Below, in pieces: positions 1 through 7,936 of a DNA stretch of 64,000 nucleotides (within the stretch, counting starts at the first letter, position 1; each line of letters starts with the position of its first letter). Made by a program: the position numbers and the translations under genes. This DNA is from Modicisalibacter ilicicola DSM 19980 (GTDB lineage Bacteria > Pseudomonadota > Gammaproteobacteria > Pseudomonadales > Halomonadaceae). Under the pieces are notes generated by a model that was given only the letters and a program-made list of their open reading frames with translations, made no database searches and was not told the DNA's origin. The DNA is taken from positions 1-64,000 of the forward strand of contig NZ_FQUJ01000014.1 in NCBI RefSeq assembly GCF_900128925.1, given 5' to 3'.

Positions 1-92
1 ACTGCAAGACCTGCGACATCAAGGACCCGGCCCAGAACATCACCTGGGTGGCGCCGGAGGGCGGCGGCGGGCCCAACTACCCCAACATGTAA
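1..92 (+). CDS. Electron transfer flavoprotein-ubiquinone oxidoreductase, C-terminal end (partial)
   Basis: Only the last 29 residues are present (reading frame begins at base 3, TAA at 90-92). They contain C-x-x-C followed by DIKDP and a Gly-rich WVAPEGGGG stretch. This is the conserved C-terminus of ETF-QO, where these cysteines help bind the [4Fe-4S] cluster that passes electrons from ETF to ubiquinone at the inner membrane. The gene starts before the window, so nothing can be said about its N-terminal FAD domain. A hairpin terminator follows 12 bases after the stop, so this gene is not in the same transcript as the next one. Confidence 0.85.
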   Translation, partial: CKTCDIKDPAQNITWVAPEGGGGPNYPNM

Positions 93-103
93 TCTGGGCA
101 GCG

Positions 104-136
104 ACGCCGGCCCATGGTGACATGGTCCGGCGTTTT
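104..136 (+). terminator. Rho-independent terminator after the ETF-QO gene
   Basis: ACGCCGG (104-110) pairs with CCGGCGT (127-133), and CCATG (112-116) with CATGG (121-125), around the loop GTGA, followed by TTTT. It lies just after the TAA at 90-92. Confidence 0.75.
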
Positions 137-190
137 CGCTCCTTCCCGATCCGCAATGGAATTGGTTCTAATCGTTATCCTGGCCTAAAC

Positions 191-341
191 CTTAAGGAAG
201 TGCTGAATAAATCGACGAGCGACTCAAGCACAAGGCGCCCGGAGCACAGGAACCGGAGCATATTCGATATATGTGAGGAATCCGAGCACCGCGTAACGCA
301 GTGATTGAGACGCGCAGGCCTTTATTCAGTATTTCCCTAAG
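191..341. mobile_element. MITE-like element, copy A
   Basis: The 21-base ends (191-211 and 321-341) are inverted repeats matching at 18 of 21 positions; both inner edges read CTGAATAAA. The interior has no plausible gene. The sub-terminal block at 283-306 (CGAGCACCGCG then AACGCAG) recurs almost unchanged at 58833-58856 in copy B. No transposase is nearby, so this looks like a non-autonomous element. Its right end is 24 bases before the start codon of the next gene. The nature and mobility of the element are inferred from the repeated structure only. Confidence 0.7.
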
Positions 342-365
342 GAGGAGAAACGAAGGAACCTCTTC

Positions 366-1169
366 ATGGTCGATACCGAGCACCGCCTCAGACGAAGTGA
401 TGGACACCGTGTTCGCCTGGCGGCACGCCACGGCGAGCTTGCCAGGCCGACCGCCGGCCTGGCACAGGGCTTCGTCCAGGCGAACCTGGTGATCCTTCCG
501 GAACGCGATGCCATGGCGTTTCTGCGCTTCTGCCAGGCCAACCCCCGTCCATGCCCGCTGCTGGCGGTCTCCGAGCCCGGCGAGCGACATATCGACGGGG
601 TGGGCATCGATCTCGACATCGCCCGCGACCTCCCTCGCTATCGCCTGTTTCGAGATGGCGAGGCCGTGTCCGAGCCTCTCGACGTCGCCGATCTCTGGCG
701 CGACGACCTGGTGAGCTTCGTGCTGGGCTGCTCCTTCACCTTCGAGCATGCCCTCATCGCCGACGGCATCCCGCTGCGCCATGTGACGCTCGGCCGCAAC
801 GTCGCCATGTACCATACCGACATTCCCCTGCAGGCCGCCGGCCCCTTCGAGGGCGACATGGTGGTTTCCATGCGACCGCTGCGCCCCGCCGACGCGATTC
901 GAGCGATCCAGATCTGCACGCGCTATCCCCAGGTGCACGGCGCACCGATCCATCTGGCCTTCCCGGAGGCTATCGGCATCCGGGATCTCGCGGCACCCGA
1001 CTATGGCGATCCGGTGCCCATCGAGTCAGACGAGATTCCGGTTTTCTGGGCCTGCGGGGTGACCCCGCAGCGTGCGTTGGAGCGGGCTCGCCTGCCCTTT
1101 GCCATCACCCATAGCCCTGGCCACATGCTGGTCACCGACATGCACGATACGCAGCTTGCTCTACTCTAG
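366..1169 (+). CDS. DUF1445 (YcsI/UPF0317) family putative hydro-lyase
   Basis: A 267-residue soluble protein with the family's characteristic blocks: [18 protein letters not shown] near residues 28-45, [12 protein letters not shown] at 55-66, [10 protein letters not shown] at 84-93, GCSFTFE near 121 and [11 protein letters not shown] near the C-terminus. The length is normal for the family (about 260-270). Members are annotated as putative hydro-lyases, and a related domain occurs in vertebrate D-glutamate cyclase, but the bacterial reaction is not settled. The ATG at 366 has AAGGA 8 bases upstream. It is the first gene of a run leading into TRAP transporter genes, which suggests it acts on the imported substrate or a derivative. 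Confidence 0.85.
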   Translation: MVDTEHRLRRSDGHRVRLAARHGELARPTAGLAQGFVQANLVILPERDAMAFLRFCQANPRPCPLLAVSEPGERHIDGVGIDLDIARDLPRYRLFRDGEAVSEPLDVADLWRDDLVSFVLGCSFTFEHALIADGIPLRHVTLGRNVAMYHTDIPLQAAGPFEGDMVVSMRPLRPADAIRAIQICTRYPQVHGAPIHLAFPEAIGIRDLAAPDYGDPVPIESDEIPVFWACGVTPQRALERARLPFAITHSPGHMLVTDMHDTQLALL

Positions 1170-1221
1170 AACTGACAACAACATCGACAACAACAAACTC
1201 CACTCACTCGGGAGACGAACA

Positions 1222-2283
1222 ATGAAGACCCACCTGCTTGGCACCTTGACCCTGGCCACCATATTGGCCGCGGGCGCCATCCCGGCGCAGGAACTACCCT
1301 CGACCACCCTGTCCTATGTCGGCAGCTGGAGCAGTCTGACGCTCTACAAGGATTTCGAGCAGCCGTTCTGGGGGCAGCATCTCACCGAGGCTTCCGACGG
1401 CCAGGTGCAGGTCGATGTCACCACCTTCGACCAGATGGGACTCAAGGGGGGAGAGGTCTTCAGCCTGCTCTCCAAGGGGGTTTTCGATATCGGCTCGACG
1501 GTGGGCGACTATACGGTCTCCGACGCTCCCGAGCTCGAGGGCATGGACATGCCCATGATCGCGCCAGAGCTGGAGAACGCGCGGGATGTGGTCAGGGCCT
1601 ACAAACCCGTGCTCGACGATATCCTCAGCGAACGTTTCGGCGGGGCGAAGCTGATCGCGGCCGTCCCCTACCCGCCCCAGGTGGTGTTCTGCAACGCCGA
1701 GATCGATGGGCTGGCGTCCCTGGAAGGCAAGAAGATCCGGGCGAGCGGCCGCAGCACCGCCGAGTTCCTCGAATCGGTAGGCGCCGAGGGCATCACCCTG
1801 GCCTTCAGCGAGGTACCGGGTGCGCTGCAACGCGGTGTCATCGATTGCGCCGTCACCGGGTCGCTGTCGGGCTACAGCGCCGGCTGGTACGAGGTCTCGA
1901 CTCATCTCTACCCATTGCCGGTCGGTGGCTGGGATTACGTGGTCACCGCCATGAATGGCGAGGCATGGGAAGGCATGGCGGCAGAGCTTCAGGAGTGGCT
2001 GCTCCGGCAGGTCGAGCAGCACTACGAGCAGCCGGTATGGGACAACGCGGCCCGGGAAGTCGAAGAAGGGATCGCCTGCCTGACCGGTAACGGAGAGTGC
2101 GCACAAGGCGAGCCGGGTGACATGACGCTGGTGGAAGCCTCGGAGGAAGACTTCGACCTGGCGCAGCGCATGCTCGAGGAACAGGTGCTGCCCGCCTGGG
2201 TCGGGCGCGTCGATGCAGACGACGTCGCCCGCTGGAACGAGACCATCGGCGAGGTCACCGGCGTCACCGCCAGCGAACGGTGA
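1222..2283 (+). CDS. TRAP transporter substrate-binding protein (DctP family)
   Basis: A 353-residue periplasmic solute receptor. The ATG at 1222 gives a clear Sec signal peptide (Lys, hydrophobic core, cleavage near AQE about residue 23) and follows GGAGACGAAC as ribosome site; a longer frame upstream would bury the signal. Conserved parts include the FEQPFWGQHLTEASDGQVQV block, GLKGGEVFSLLSKGVFDIG, and LEGKKIRASGRSTAEFLESVGA, where the conserved Arg of TRAP receptors binds the ligand carboxylate. The two permease genes follow directly. The substrate is probably an organic anion, not identifiable from sequence alone. Confidence 0.93.
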   Translation: MKTHLLGTLTLATILAAGAIPAQELPSTTLSYVGSWSSLTLYKDFEQPFWGQHLTEASDGQVQVDVTTFDQMGLKGGEVFSLLSKGVFDIGSTVGDYTVSDAPELEGMDMPMIAPELENARDVVRAYKPVLDDILSERFGGAKLIAAVPYPPQVVFCNAEIDGLASLEGKKIRASGRSTAEFLESVGAEGITLAFSEVPGALQRGVIDCAVTGSLSGYSAGWYEVSTHLYPLPVGGWDYVVTAMNGEAWEGMAAELQEWLLRQVEQHYEQPVWDNAAREVEEGIACLTGNGECAQGEPGDMTLVEASEEDFDLAQRMLEEQVLPAWVGRVDADDVARWNETIGEVTGVTASER

Positions 2284-2342
2284 TCGGCCGGACGCAGACG
2301 TCGCGATGGCCCCTTTCAACTCCCACCGACTCCGGAGTCGCC

Positions 2343-2939
2343 ATGCTCACACGACTCACCGATTGGCTCGATCGCCTGATAGCGGTGATGGACACGGGCT
2401 CGCTGTGGCTGGCCCGCTTCGGCGGGCTTTTGATCCTGCTCACCGTGGGCATGGTCACCCTCGAGGTCATCTCGCGCGGCATCTGGGGGCGCTCCCTTGG
2501 CGCCTCGACCGAGCTCTCCGGCTATGTGCTGGCGATCAGTGCCAGCTGGTCCTTCGCCCATGCCCTGTTCCGCAAGGCTCATATCCGCATCGACCTGGTC
2601 TATCTGCGCCTGCCTCTCACCGCGCGGGCGATACTCGATCTCGTGGCCCTCGCCTCACTGGGGCTATTCTGCGTCTTCGTGGCCGGCGCCGTCCTGGGAG
2701 TCGCCTCGCACTCCTATGCTCAGGGCTCGCTCGCCAACACGCCACTGCAGACACCGCTATGGATACCGCAGTGGCTGTGGGCCGGTGGCATGCTCTGGTT
2801 CAGCGCCGCCGTCACCGTGCTGCTGCTGCGTGTGCTGCTGGCACTTCTGGCGCGCCAGCCCGAACAGGTGCAGCGTCTTGCCGGCAGCCCGACCCTGGAT
2901 GACCAGATCGAGTCGGAAACCGCGGAGGACATGCCATGA
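2343..2939 (+). CDS. TRAP transporter small permease (DctQ type)
   Basis: A 198-residue membrane protein with four predicted membrane segments (roughly residues 20-40, 53-72, 92-115 and 137-160), the usual DctQ layout. Residues WGRSLGASTELSGYVLAIS and ALFRKAHIRIDLVYLRL match the conserved core of the family. The ATG at 2343 is chosen because the frame upstream is unrelated linker coding. It overlaps the large permease by the ATGA junction at 2936-2939, so the two are translationally coupled. The C-terminal tail is longer and more hydrophilic than in many DctQ proteins. Confidence 0.9.
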   Translation: MLTRLTDWLDRLIAVMDTGSLWLARFGGLLILLTVGMVTLEVISRGIWGRSLGASTELSGYVLAISASWSFAHALFRKAHIRIDLVYLRLPLTARAILDLVALASLGLFCVFVAGAVLGVASHSYAQGSLANTPLQTPLWIPQWLWAGGMLWFSAAVTVLLLRVLLALLARQPEQVQRLAGSPTLDDQIESETAEDMP

Positions 2940-4219
2940 TCGCCATCGCGCTGATCGTCCTGCTCGTGCTGCTGTTCTTGAGCATCCCCGTGGCCGCCAC
3001 CCTGATGGCGCTTGCCTTGTTTCTCGACGAGTTCTTCTCGGCGTTCCCCTTGCACCGTGCCCTGGGCGATGTCCTCTGGACCGCCTCCGACAGCTTCCTG
3101 CTGATCGCGATCCCGTTGTTCATTCTTCTCGGCGAGATACTGGTTCGCACCGGCGTGGCGCGCACGACCTACGAAACGCTCGAATCCTGGCTTTCCTGGC
3201 TGCCCGGGGGATTGCTGCATGCCAATATCGGGACCGCCACCCTCTTTTCCGCGACCTCGGGTTCCAGCGTGGCCACCGCCGCCACCATCGGTACGGTCGC
3301 CATGCCCCAGGCCCGGGCGCTCGGCTACGACGAGCGACTCTTTGCCGGCTCCATCGCCGCCGGCGGGACACTGGGCATCATGATCCCCCCCTCGATCAAC
3401 CTGATCGTCTATGGCTTTCTGACCGAAACCTCGATCCCCCGGCTGTTTGCCGCCGGCTTGATTCCCGGTCTCCTGCTTGCGCTGCTGTTCATCCTGGGCA
3501 GCGCCCTGCTCTGTGCGATCTGGCCGACACTCGGCGGTCCGAAGCGCCACCATACTTGGAGCCAGCGCATCGGGGGGTTGCGTCATCTGGTGCCGGTGCT
3601 GACCTTGTTCGCGCTGGTGGTCGGATCGATCTATGCCGGCTGGGCCACGCCGACTGAAGCGGCTGCGCTGGGGGTAGTGGGCGCGCTGGCGATCGCGGCA
3701 GGCATGCGGCGCCTGAACCTGCGCGTCATGATAGAGGCCATCGATGGCACGATGCGGACCACGGCGATGGTCATGCTGATCATCATCACCTCCTATTTTC
3801 TCAATTTCGTGCTCGCGTCGGCGGGAGTCACCGACGATCTCAATGCTTTCATCGAAGGTGCCGGACTAGGCCCTTACGGCACGCTGATGATGGTCATCCT
3901 GCTCTATGTGGTGCTCGGCTTCTTCGTCGAAACGCTCTCGCTGATGGTCATTACCATCCCCATCGTGGCACCGATCATCATCGCTCAGGGATTCGATCCC
4001 GTCTGGTTCGGCATCCTGCTGATCCTGCTGATCGAGATGGCACTGATCACGCCACCGGTGGGCCTGAACCTCTACGTCGTGCAGAGCGTGCGCAAGCGCG
4101 GCGTACTCAATGATGTCATGGTCGGCGCCATTCCCTATGTCGTGATCATGATCCTCGTCGCCATGTTGCTCGTGCTGTTGCCGGGCATCGCCCTGTATCT
4201 GCCGTCGATTCTCGGCTGA
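2936..4219 (+). CDS. TRAP transporter large permease (DctM type)
   Basis: A 427-residue polytopic protein, normal for DctM, which carries out sodium- or proton-driven uptake together with DctQ and the binding protein. Family signatures are visible: LLIAIPLFILLGEIL, ATSGSSVATAATIGTVAMPQ, AAGGTLGIMIPPSINLIVYG, and the C-terminal ALITPPVGLNLYVV. It starts in the ATGA overlap with the small permease, and its TGA overlaps another ATG at 4219. It sits between the transporter genes and three likely catabolic genes, supporting one operon. Confidence 0.94.
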   Translation: MIAIALIVLLVLLFLSIPVAATLMALALFLDEFFSAFPLHRALGDVLWTASDSFLLIAIPLFILLGEILVRTGVARTTYETLESWLSWLPGGLLHANIGTATLFSATSGSSVATAATIGTVAMPQARALGYDERLFAGSIAAGGTLGIMIPPSINLIVYGFLTETSIPRLFAAGLIPGLLLALLFILGSALLCAIWPTLGGPKRHHTWSQRIGGLRHLVPVLTLFALVVGSIYAGWATPTEAAALGVVGALAIAAGMRRLNLRVMIEAIDGTMRTTAMVMLIIITSYFLNFVLASAGVTDDLNAFIEGAGLGPYGTLMMVILLYVVLGFFVETLSLMVITIPIVAPIIIAQGFDPVWFGILLILLIEMALITPPVGLNLYVVQSVRKRGVLNDVMVGAIPYVVIMILVAMLLVLLPGIALYLPSILG

Positions 4220-4251
4220 TGACCCAACACTTCCACACAATGGAGAGCACC

Positions 4252-4926
4252 ATGACCACTTTCACAGTCGGCAACAGCGGTTCCCTGTCCATCGACATCG
4301 AAGAGCTCGTCATCGCGGGGTGGTCCGGGCGCGACGACGCGTCCATCCAGGAACATATCGAGGAATTGAAGGCGCTCGGGGTCAAGGCGCCCTCGGAGAC
4401 GCCGCTCTTCTATCGGGTAGGCGCGAGTCTGGGTACCTGCGAGGAGATCATCCAGGTGCTCGGCAACGCCAGCAGTGGCGAGGCCGAGGTGCTGCTGGTC
4501 GGCACCGACGCGGGCACGCTGGTGGGCATCGCCTCGGATCACACGGATCGCGATGCCGAGACCTGGTCGGTGGCGCATTCCAAGCAGGTCTGCCCCAAGC
4601 CGATGGGACGGATGCTCTGGCCCCTCGAGGAGGTATTGCCGCACTGGGACGACCTGCAACTCGAATCCCATGCCCTGATCGACGGGCAGCACATGCTCTA
4701 TCAGCAGGGCAGTGTCGCCAGCCTGCTGCCCCCTGCCGATCTGCTCGCCCGCTATGGTCAATCCACGGTGTCACTGCCTCCGGGGGTCGCCATGCTCTGC
4801 GGCACGCTGCCGGTGATCGGCGGTCCACGCGCGATGGAACGCTTCGAGATGGCCCTGATCGATCCGGTGCGAGGCCAGCGGATCGAACACCGCTATACCG
4901 TGCAAACCCTGCCGATAATCAGCTGA
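4252..4926 (+). CDS. DUF2848 family protein, FAH-fold-like
   Basis: A 224-residue soluble protein assigned to DUF2848 by overall pattern. I chose the ATG at 4252 because GGAGAG lies 4 bases upstream; an earlier in-frame ATG at 4219 would add 11 residues. The C-terminal half reads like the fumarylacetoacetate hydrolase (FAH) core: WDDLQLESHALIDG, then QQGSVASLLPPADLL, then LPPGVAMLCGTLP, in the same order and spacing as the FAH VNG, Q-x-G and PGD-x-x-x-x-GT blocks. A hydratase or C-C hydrolase activity is therefore possible but unproven. It lies between the TRAP genes and an amidase. Confidence 0.75.
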   Translation: MTTFTVGNSGSLSIDIEELVIAGWSGRDDASIQEHIEELKALGVKAPSETPLFYRVGASLGTCEEIIQVLGNASSGEAEVLLVGTDAGTLVGIASDHTDRDAETWSVAHSKQVCPKPMGRMLWPLEEVLPHWDDLQLESHALIDGQHMLYQQGSVASLLPPADLLARYGQSTVSLPPGVAMLCGTLPVIGGPRAMERFEMALIDPVRGQRIEHRYTVQTLPIIS

Positions 4927-4937
4927 CGAGTCATGCC

Positions 4938-6296
4938 ATGCATCCCACGCTGAACACGCTTCTTAAAAGGCTCCAGTCGCGCCAGCACAACGCCACCGAG
5001 TTGCTCGACGACTGCCTCGCGCGCATCGCCGAACGCGACGACGGCCGCATTCACACGGCACTGTTCGAGGCGAGCGCTCGCGCGCAAGCCGAGGCATGTG
5101 ACCGGTTGTACCGCGAGGCGCTTCCCCAGGGGCCCCTGGCCGGCCTGCCCATCGCCATCAAGGCACTTTTCGACGTCACGGGTGCGGTGACCCATGCCGG
5201 CTCGCGGCTATTGGCGGATGCCCCACCGGCCACCCGCGATGCCAGCGCCGTGGAGCGGCTCCGCCAGTCTGGCGCCATTCTCACCGGGCACACCAACATG
5301 ACCGAGTTCGCCTATTCGGGGCTCGGCCTCAATCCGCATTACGGCACTCCCGATAACCCCGTGGCACCCGGTCGCATTCCCGGCGGCTCCTCCTCCGGTG
5401 CCGCGGTCGCCGTTGCCGAAGGCATGGCCGCGGCAGCGCTGGGGACCGATACCGGTGGCTCCGTGCGCATCCCGGCAGCCTTCTGCGGGCTCGTGGGGTT
5501 CAAGCCCTCGCAGTATCGTGTGCCGCTGGAGGGGGCGCTCCCTCTCTCCTGTTCCCTCGACTCGATCGGCCCCATCGCCCCGTCGGTCGACTGTTGCGCG
5601 CGGCTGGATGCGGTCCTGAGTGGCGAACCGATGCCAGCGCCGGGGCTCGATTCGGTCAAGGGTCTGCGACTCGCCGTGCCCGGTCATTACCTGCTCGAGG
5701 ACATCGACAGCACGGTCGCGGTGGCCTTCGAGCGTGCGCTCGCCAGCCTGAGCGCGGCAGGCGCGGTGATCCGGGAGATACCCCTGCCGCAACTGCTTGA
5801 ACTCCCGGAGCTTCTCGAGGGTGGCGGCTTCACCGCCGCCGAGAGCTATCATGTGCATCGCGACTGGCTTGCCGAGCATTGCGACCGCTACGATCCGCGG
5901 GTGGGATCGCGCATCCAGCGCGGCGCCGATCTCTCCGCCGCCGACTACCTGGAACTCCAGCGCCGCCGTCGCTTCCAGGTCGCGCGGATGGATCGGCTGC
6001 TGCAGGACGTCGATGCCCTGGTTTCGCCGACTGTACCGGTAGTGCCGCCCCTGTTCGTGGCACTCGAGCAGGACGAGGACTACAGCCGCACGAACCTGCT
6101 GGTGCTGCGCAATCCGACGGCCGGGAATCTGCTGGATCTGTGCGCCATCTCCCTGCCCTGCCACTGGCCCGACGAGCTGCCGGTGGGCTTGATGCTGATG
6201 GCGCGCAACGGCATGGACCATGCCTTGCTGCGCCAGGCCGCGGGGGTAGAAGCGGTGCTGGCCTCGTCAGGAAGGCCCCAAGACGCGACACCGTGA
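4938..6296 (+). CDS. Amidase signature family hydrolase
   Basis: A 452-residue protein of the amidase-signature superfamily, which hydrolyses C-N bonds of amides or ureides. The Ser-cisSer-Lys triad is intact: Lys75 in PIAIK, cis-Ser151 in the GGSSSG loop, and Ser175 in DTGGSVR. The 24-residue gap between the two serines equals that of characterised members. The ATG at 4938 (ATGCATCCC) begins 11 bases after the DUF2848 stop. The substrate is unknown; the context suggests it deamidates an intermediate of the compound imported by the TRAP system. It is not GatA, because no gatB or gatC is adjacent. Confidence 0.9.
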   Translation: MHPTLNTLLKRLQSRQHNATELLDDCLARIAERDDGRIHTALFEASARAQAEACDRLYREALPQGPLAGLPIAIKALFDVTGAVTHAGSRLLADAPPATRDASAVERLRQSGAILTGHTNMTEFAYSGLGLNPHYGTPDNPVAPGRIPGGSSSGAAVAVAEGMAAAALGTDTGGSVRIPAAFCGLVGFKPSQYRVPLEGALPLSCSLDSIGPIAPSVDCCARLDAVLSGEPMPAPGLDSVKGLRLAVPGHYLLEDIDSTVAVAFERALASLSAAGAVIREIPLPQLLELPELLEGGGFTAAESYHVHRDWLAEHCDRYDPRVGSRIQRGADLSAADYLELQRRRRFQVARMDRLLQDVDALVSPTVPVVPPLFVALEQDEDYSRTNLLVLRNPTAGNLLDLCAISLPCHWPDELPVGLMLMARNGMDHALLRQAAGVEAVLASSGRPQDATP

Positions 6297-7072
6297 TCAT
6301 CGCCCTGGTGATCAAGATGCTGTTGACCGCGGTGGTGGTCATCGCCGTCACGTTGACCGTGGCGCATGTCGGTCCGCGTCTCGGCGGCATCGTCGCCGGC
6401 ACTCCCATCGTGCTGGGTCCCGCGTTCTTCTTCCTGGGGCGCGAACAGGAAGCCGCTTTCATTGCCGAGGCCGCTGTCTCGACGCTGCACGCGCTGGCGG
6501 CCACCTTGCTGTTCACGATCGCCTACGTACTGGCGGCGGGTCGATTCGCTGCGCTGGCAAGCCTTTCCATGGCATTGCTCGCCTGGATGGCGGGCGCCGC
6601 CGTGTTCGCGCGGTTGCCGGGAGGCTACGGGATCGCCCTGGTGACCTATGCCGCGGTGTTTGCGTTGGCCCTGGGGCTGAAGTACTGGCTTCGGCTGCCC
6701 CAGGCAAGGGTGCGTGCACCTTCCCGCTGGTCGGATCTGCTGTTGCGCGGTGTGATCGCCGGCGCCCTTGTCGGCGTTGCCACCACCGCCGCCACCCAAG
6801 CAGGCCCCGATGTTTCAGGCATGCTGATCGGCTTCCCGGTGGGCTTTCTGGTGATCGCCTTCACCCTTCATCAACGCTTCGGTGCACCGGTCGCCCGCGC
6901 CACGGTCACCACGGCCCAGAGCGGCATGTTGAGCCTGGTCGCCTTTGCCGCCACCGAGGCGATCACCGCGCGTGCCCTCGGCGGCATCATTGCCTTCTAT
7001 CTCGCCCTGGCGGCCTCGCTGGGCGTGAGCGCACTCCTTCTGCTGGCGACTCGCCAGGGCCACGAACGCTGA
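6293..7072 (+). CDS. Small polytopic membrane protein of unknown function
   Basis: A 259-residue hydrophobic protein with about eight predicted membrane segments. The start is the GTG at 6293, which overlaps the amidase TGA (GTGA), so it is coupled to the amidase and part of the same operon. The first part reads VGPRLGGIVAGTPIVLGPAFFF and a later part GMLIGFPVGFLVIAF, both rich in Gly and Pro and perhaps lining a path. I do not recognise a transporter family with certainty. It could export a product or be an accessory permease. It ends 23 bases from the convergent sulfurtransferase gene. Confidence 0.7.
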   Translation: MIIALVIKMLLTAVVVIAVTLTVAHVGPRLGGIVAGTPIVLGPAFFFLGREQEAAFIAEAAVSTLHALAATLLFTIAYVLAAGRFAALASLSMALLAWMAGAAVFARLPGGYGIALVTYAAVFALALGLKYWLRLPQARVRAPSRWSDLLLRGVIAGALVGVATTAATQAGPDVSGMLIGFPVGFLVIAFTLHQRFGAPVARATVTTAQSGMLSLVAFAATEAITARALGGIIAFYLALAASLGVSALLLLATRQGHER

Positions 7073-7095
7073 AGGCGACTGTCGACCCCATGCTT

Positions 7096-7936
7096 CTATC
7101 CTCCTGCCGTGGCCACGGGTCGCTGCGGGTCGCGAATCCAGTGGCTCCAGGAGCCGGCGTACAAGCGTGGCAAGGGACGACCGGCGATGGCATAGGCGAC
7201 AATGTTGTGACAGGCGGTCACCCCGGACCCGCAATAGCTGATCGCGTGTTCCTCCCGGGGCAGTTCATCATCGAGTTCCTCGGCGCTCTTGAAATAGCCG
7301 CTGGGGGTCAGGTTGGCTCCACAAGGCCGGCAGATCGCGCCGGGAATATGCCCGGCCACCGGGTCGACGGGCTCGGCCTCGCCGCGAAAGCGCTCCAGGG
7401 ACCGGGCATCGACCAGGATATCGGACGTCGACAGCAGTGTGTCGGCAGCGACCAGCCGGGCATCGTCGAAGTTCGGCCGCCAGTCGCTGGGTGAAACGTC
7501 ACTCGTCGCCTGGGTCATCTCGCCCCCCTCGTGCTGCCAGGCCAGCAGGCCGCCATCGAGCAAGCGTACGCCGGGATGCCCCGCCCAGCAGTGCAGCATC
7601 CACCAGGCCCGTGCCGCAGCCATCTGGCCGCCCATGTCGTCGTAGACGACGATCGGGGTCGTCGGTGAAATTCCCAGGTGCTGCAAGACAGCGGTAAAGG
7701 CGGCTTCGGTCGGCAATGGATGTCGCCCCCCCTGCTCCGGGCCGGGCAGCCAGGTCGCGATCCAGATCGAGATGCCGACTGCCGGGGATGTGCCCGGCTT
7801 CCCATAGACGACGTCCGGCGTCCGTGTCGTCCAGGCGGGCCCGGCAATCCAGGACACATGGAGGCTCGCCCGAAGCGATGGCCTTGTGCAATGTCGTCGC
7901 ATCGATCAATGGCCACGGTGTCAGGTTGACGGTCAT
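7096..7936 (-). pseudogene. Thiosulfate/3-mercaptopyruvate sulfurtransferase with a frameshift at a G7 tract
   Basis: Two rhodanese domains are encoded, but in two frames. The N-terminal part (start ATG 7936) reads VLDCRARLDD and EAGHIPGSRHLDLDRDLAARPG; the rest continues in another frame as GRHPLPTEAAF and ends with the active-site loop YCGSGVTACH (catalytic Cys). The frames meet at seven G on the minus strand (C run 7726-7732). Removing one G restores a continuous 279-residue protein of normal family length. Either this is a true homopolymer frameshift that breaks the gene or a sequencing error. The start overlaps the helicase stop (ATGA), so the gene was part of the helicase/DUF1285 operon. 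Confidence 0.85.

Noticed and set aside
192-953. Minus-strand frame opposite the DUF1445 gene
   Set aside because: Shadow of the real gene; spans element copy A and has no motif.
4320-4937. N-terminal extension of the amidase frame
   Set aside because: It overlaps the DUF2848 gene in another frame and has Arg-rich shadow composition.
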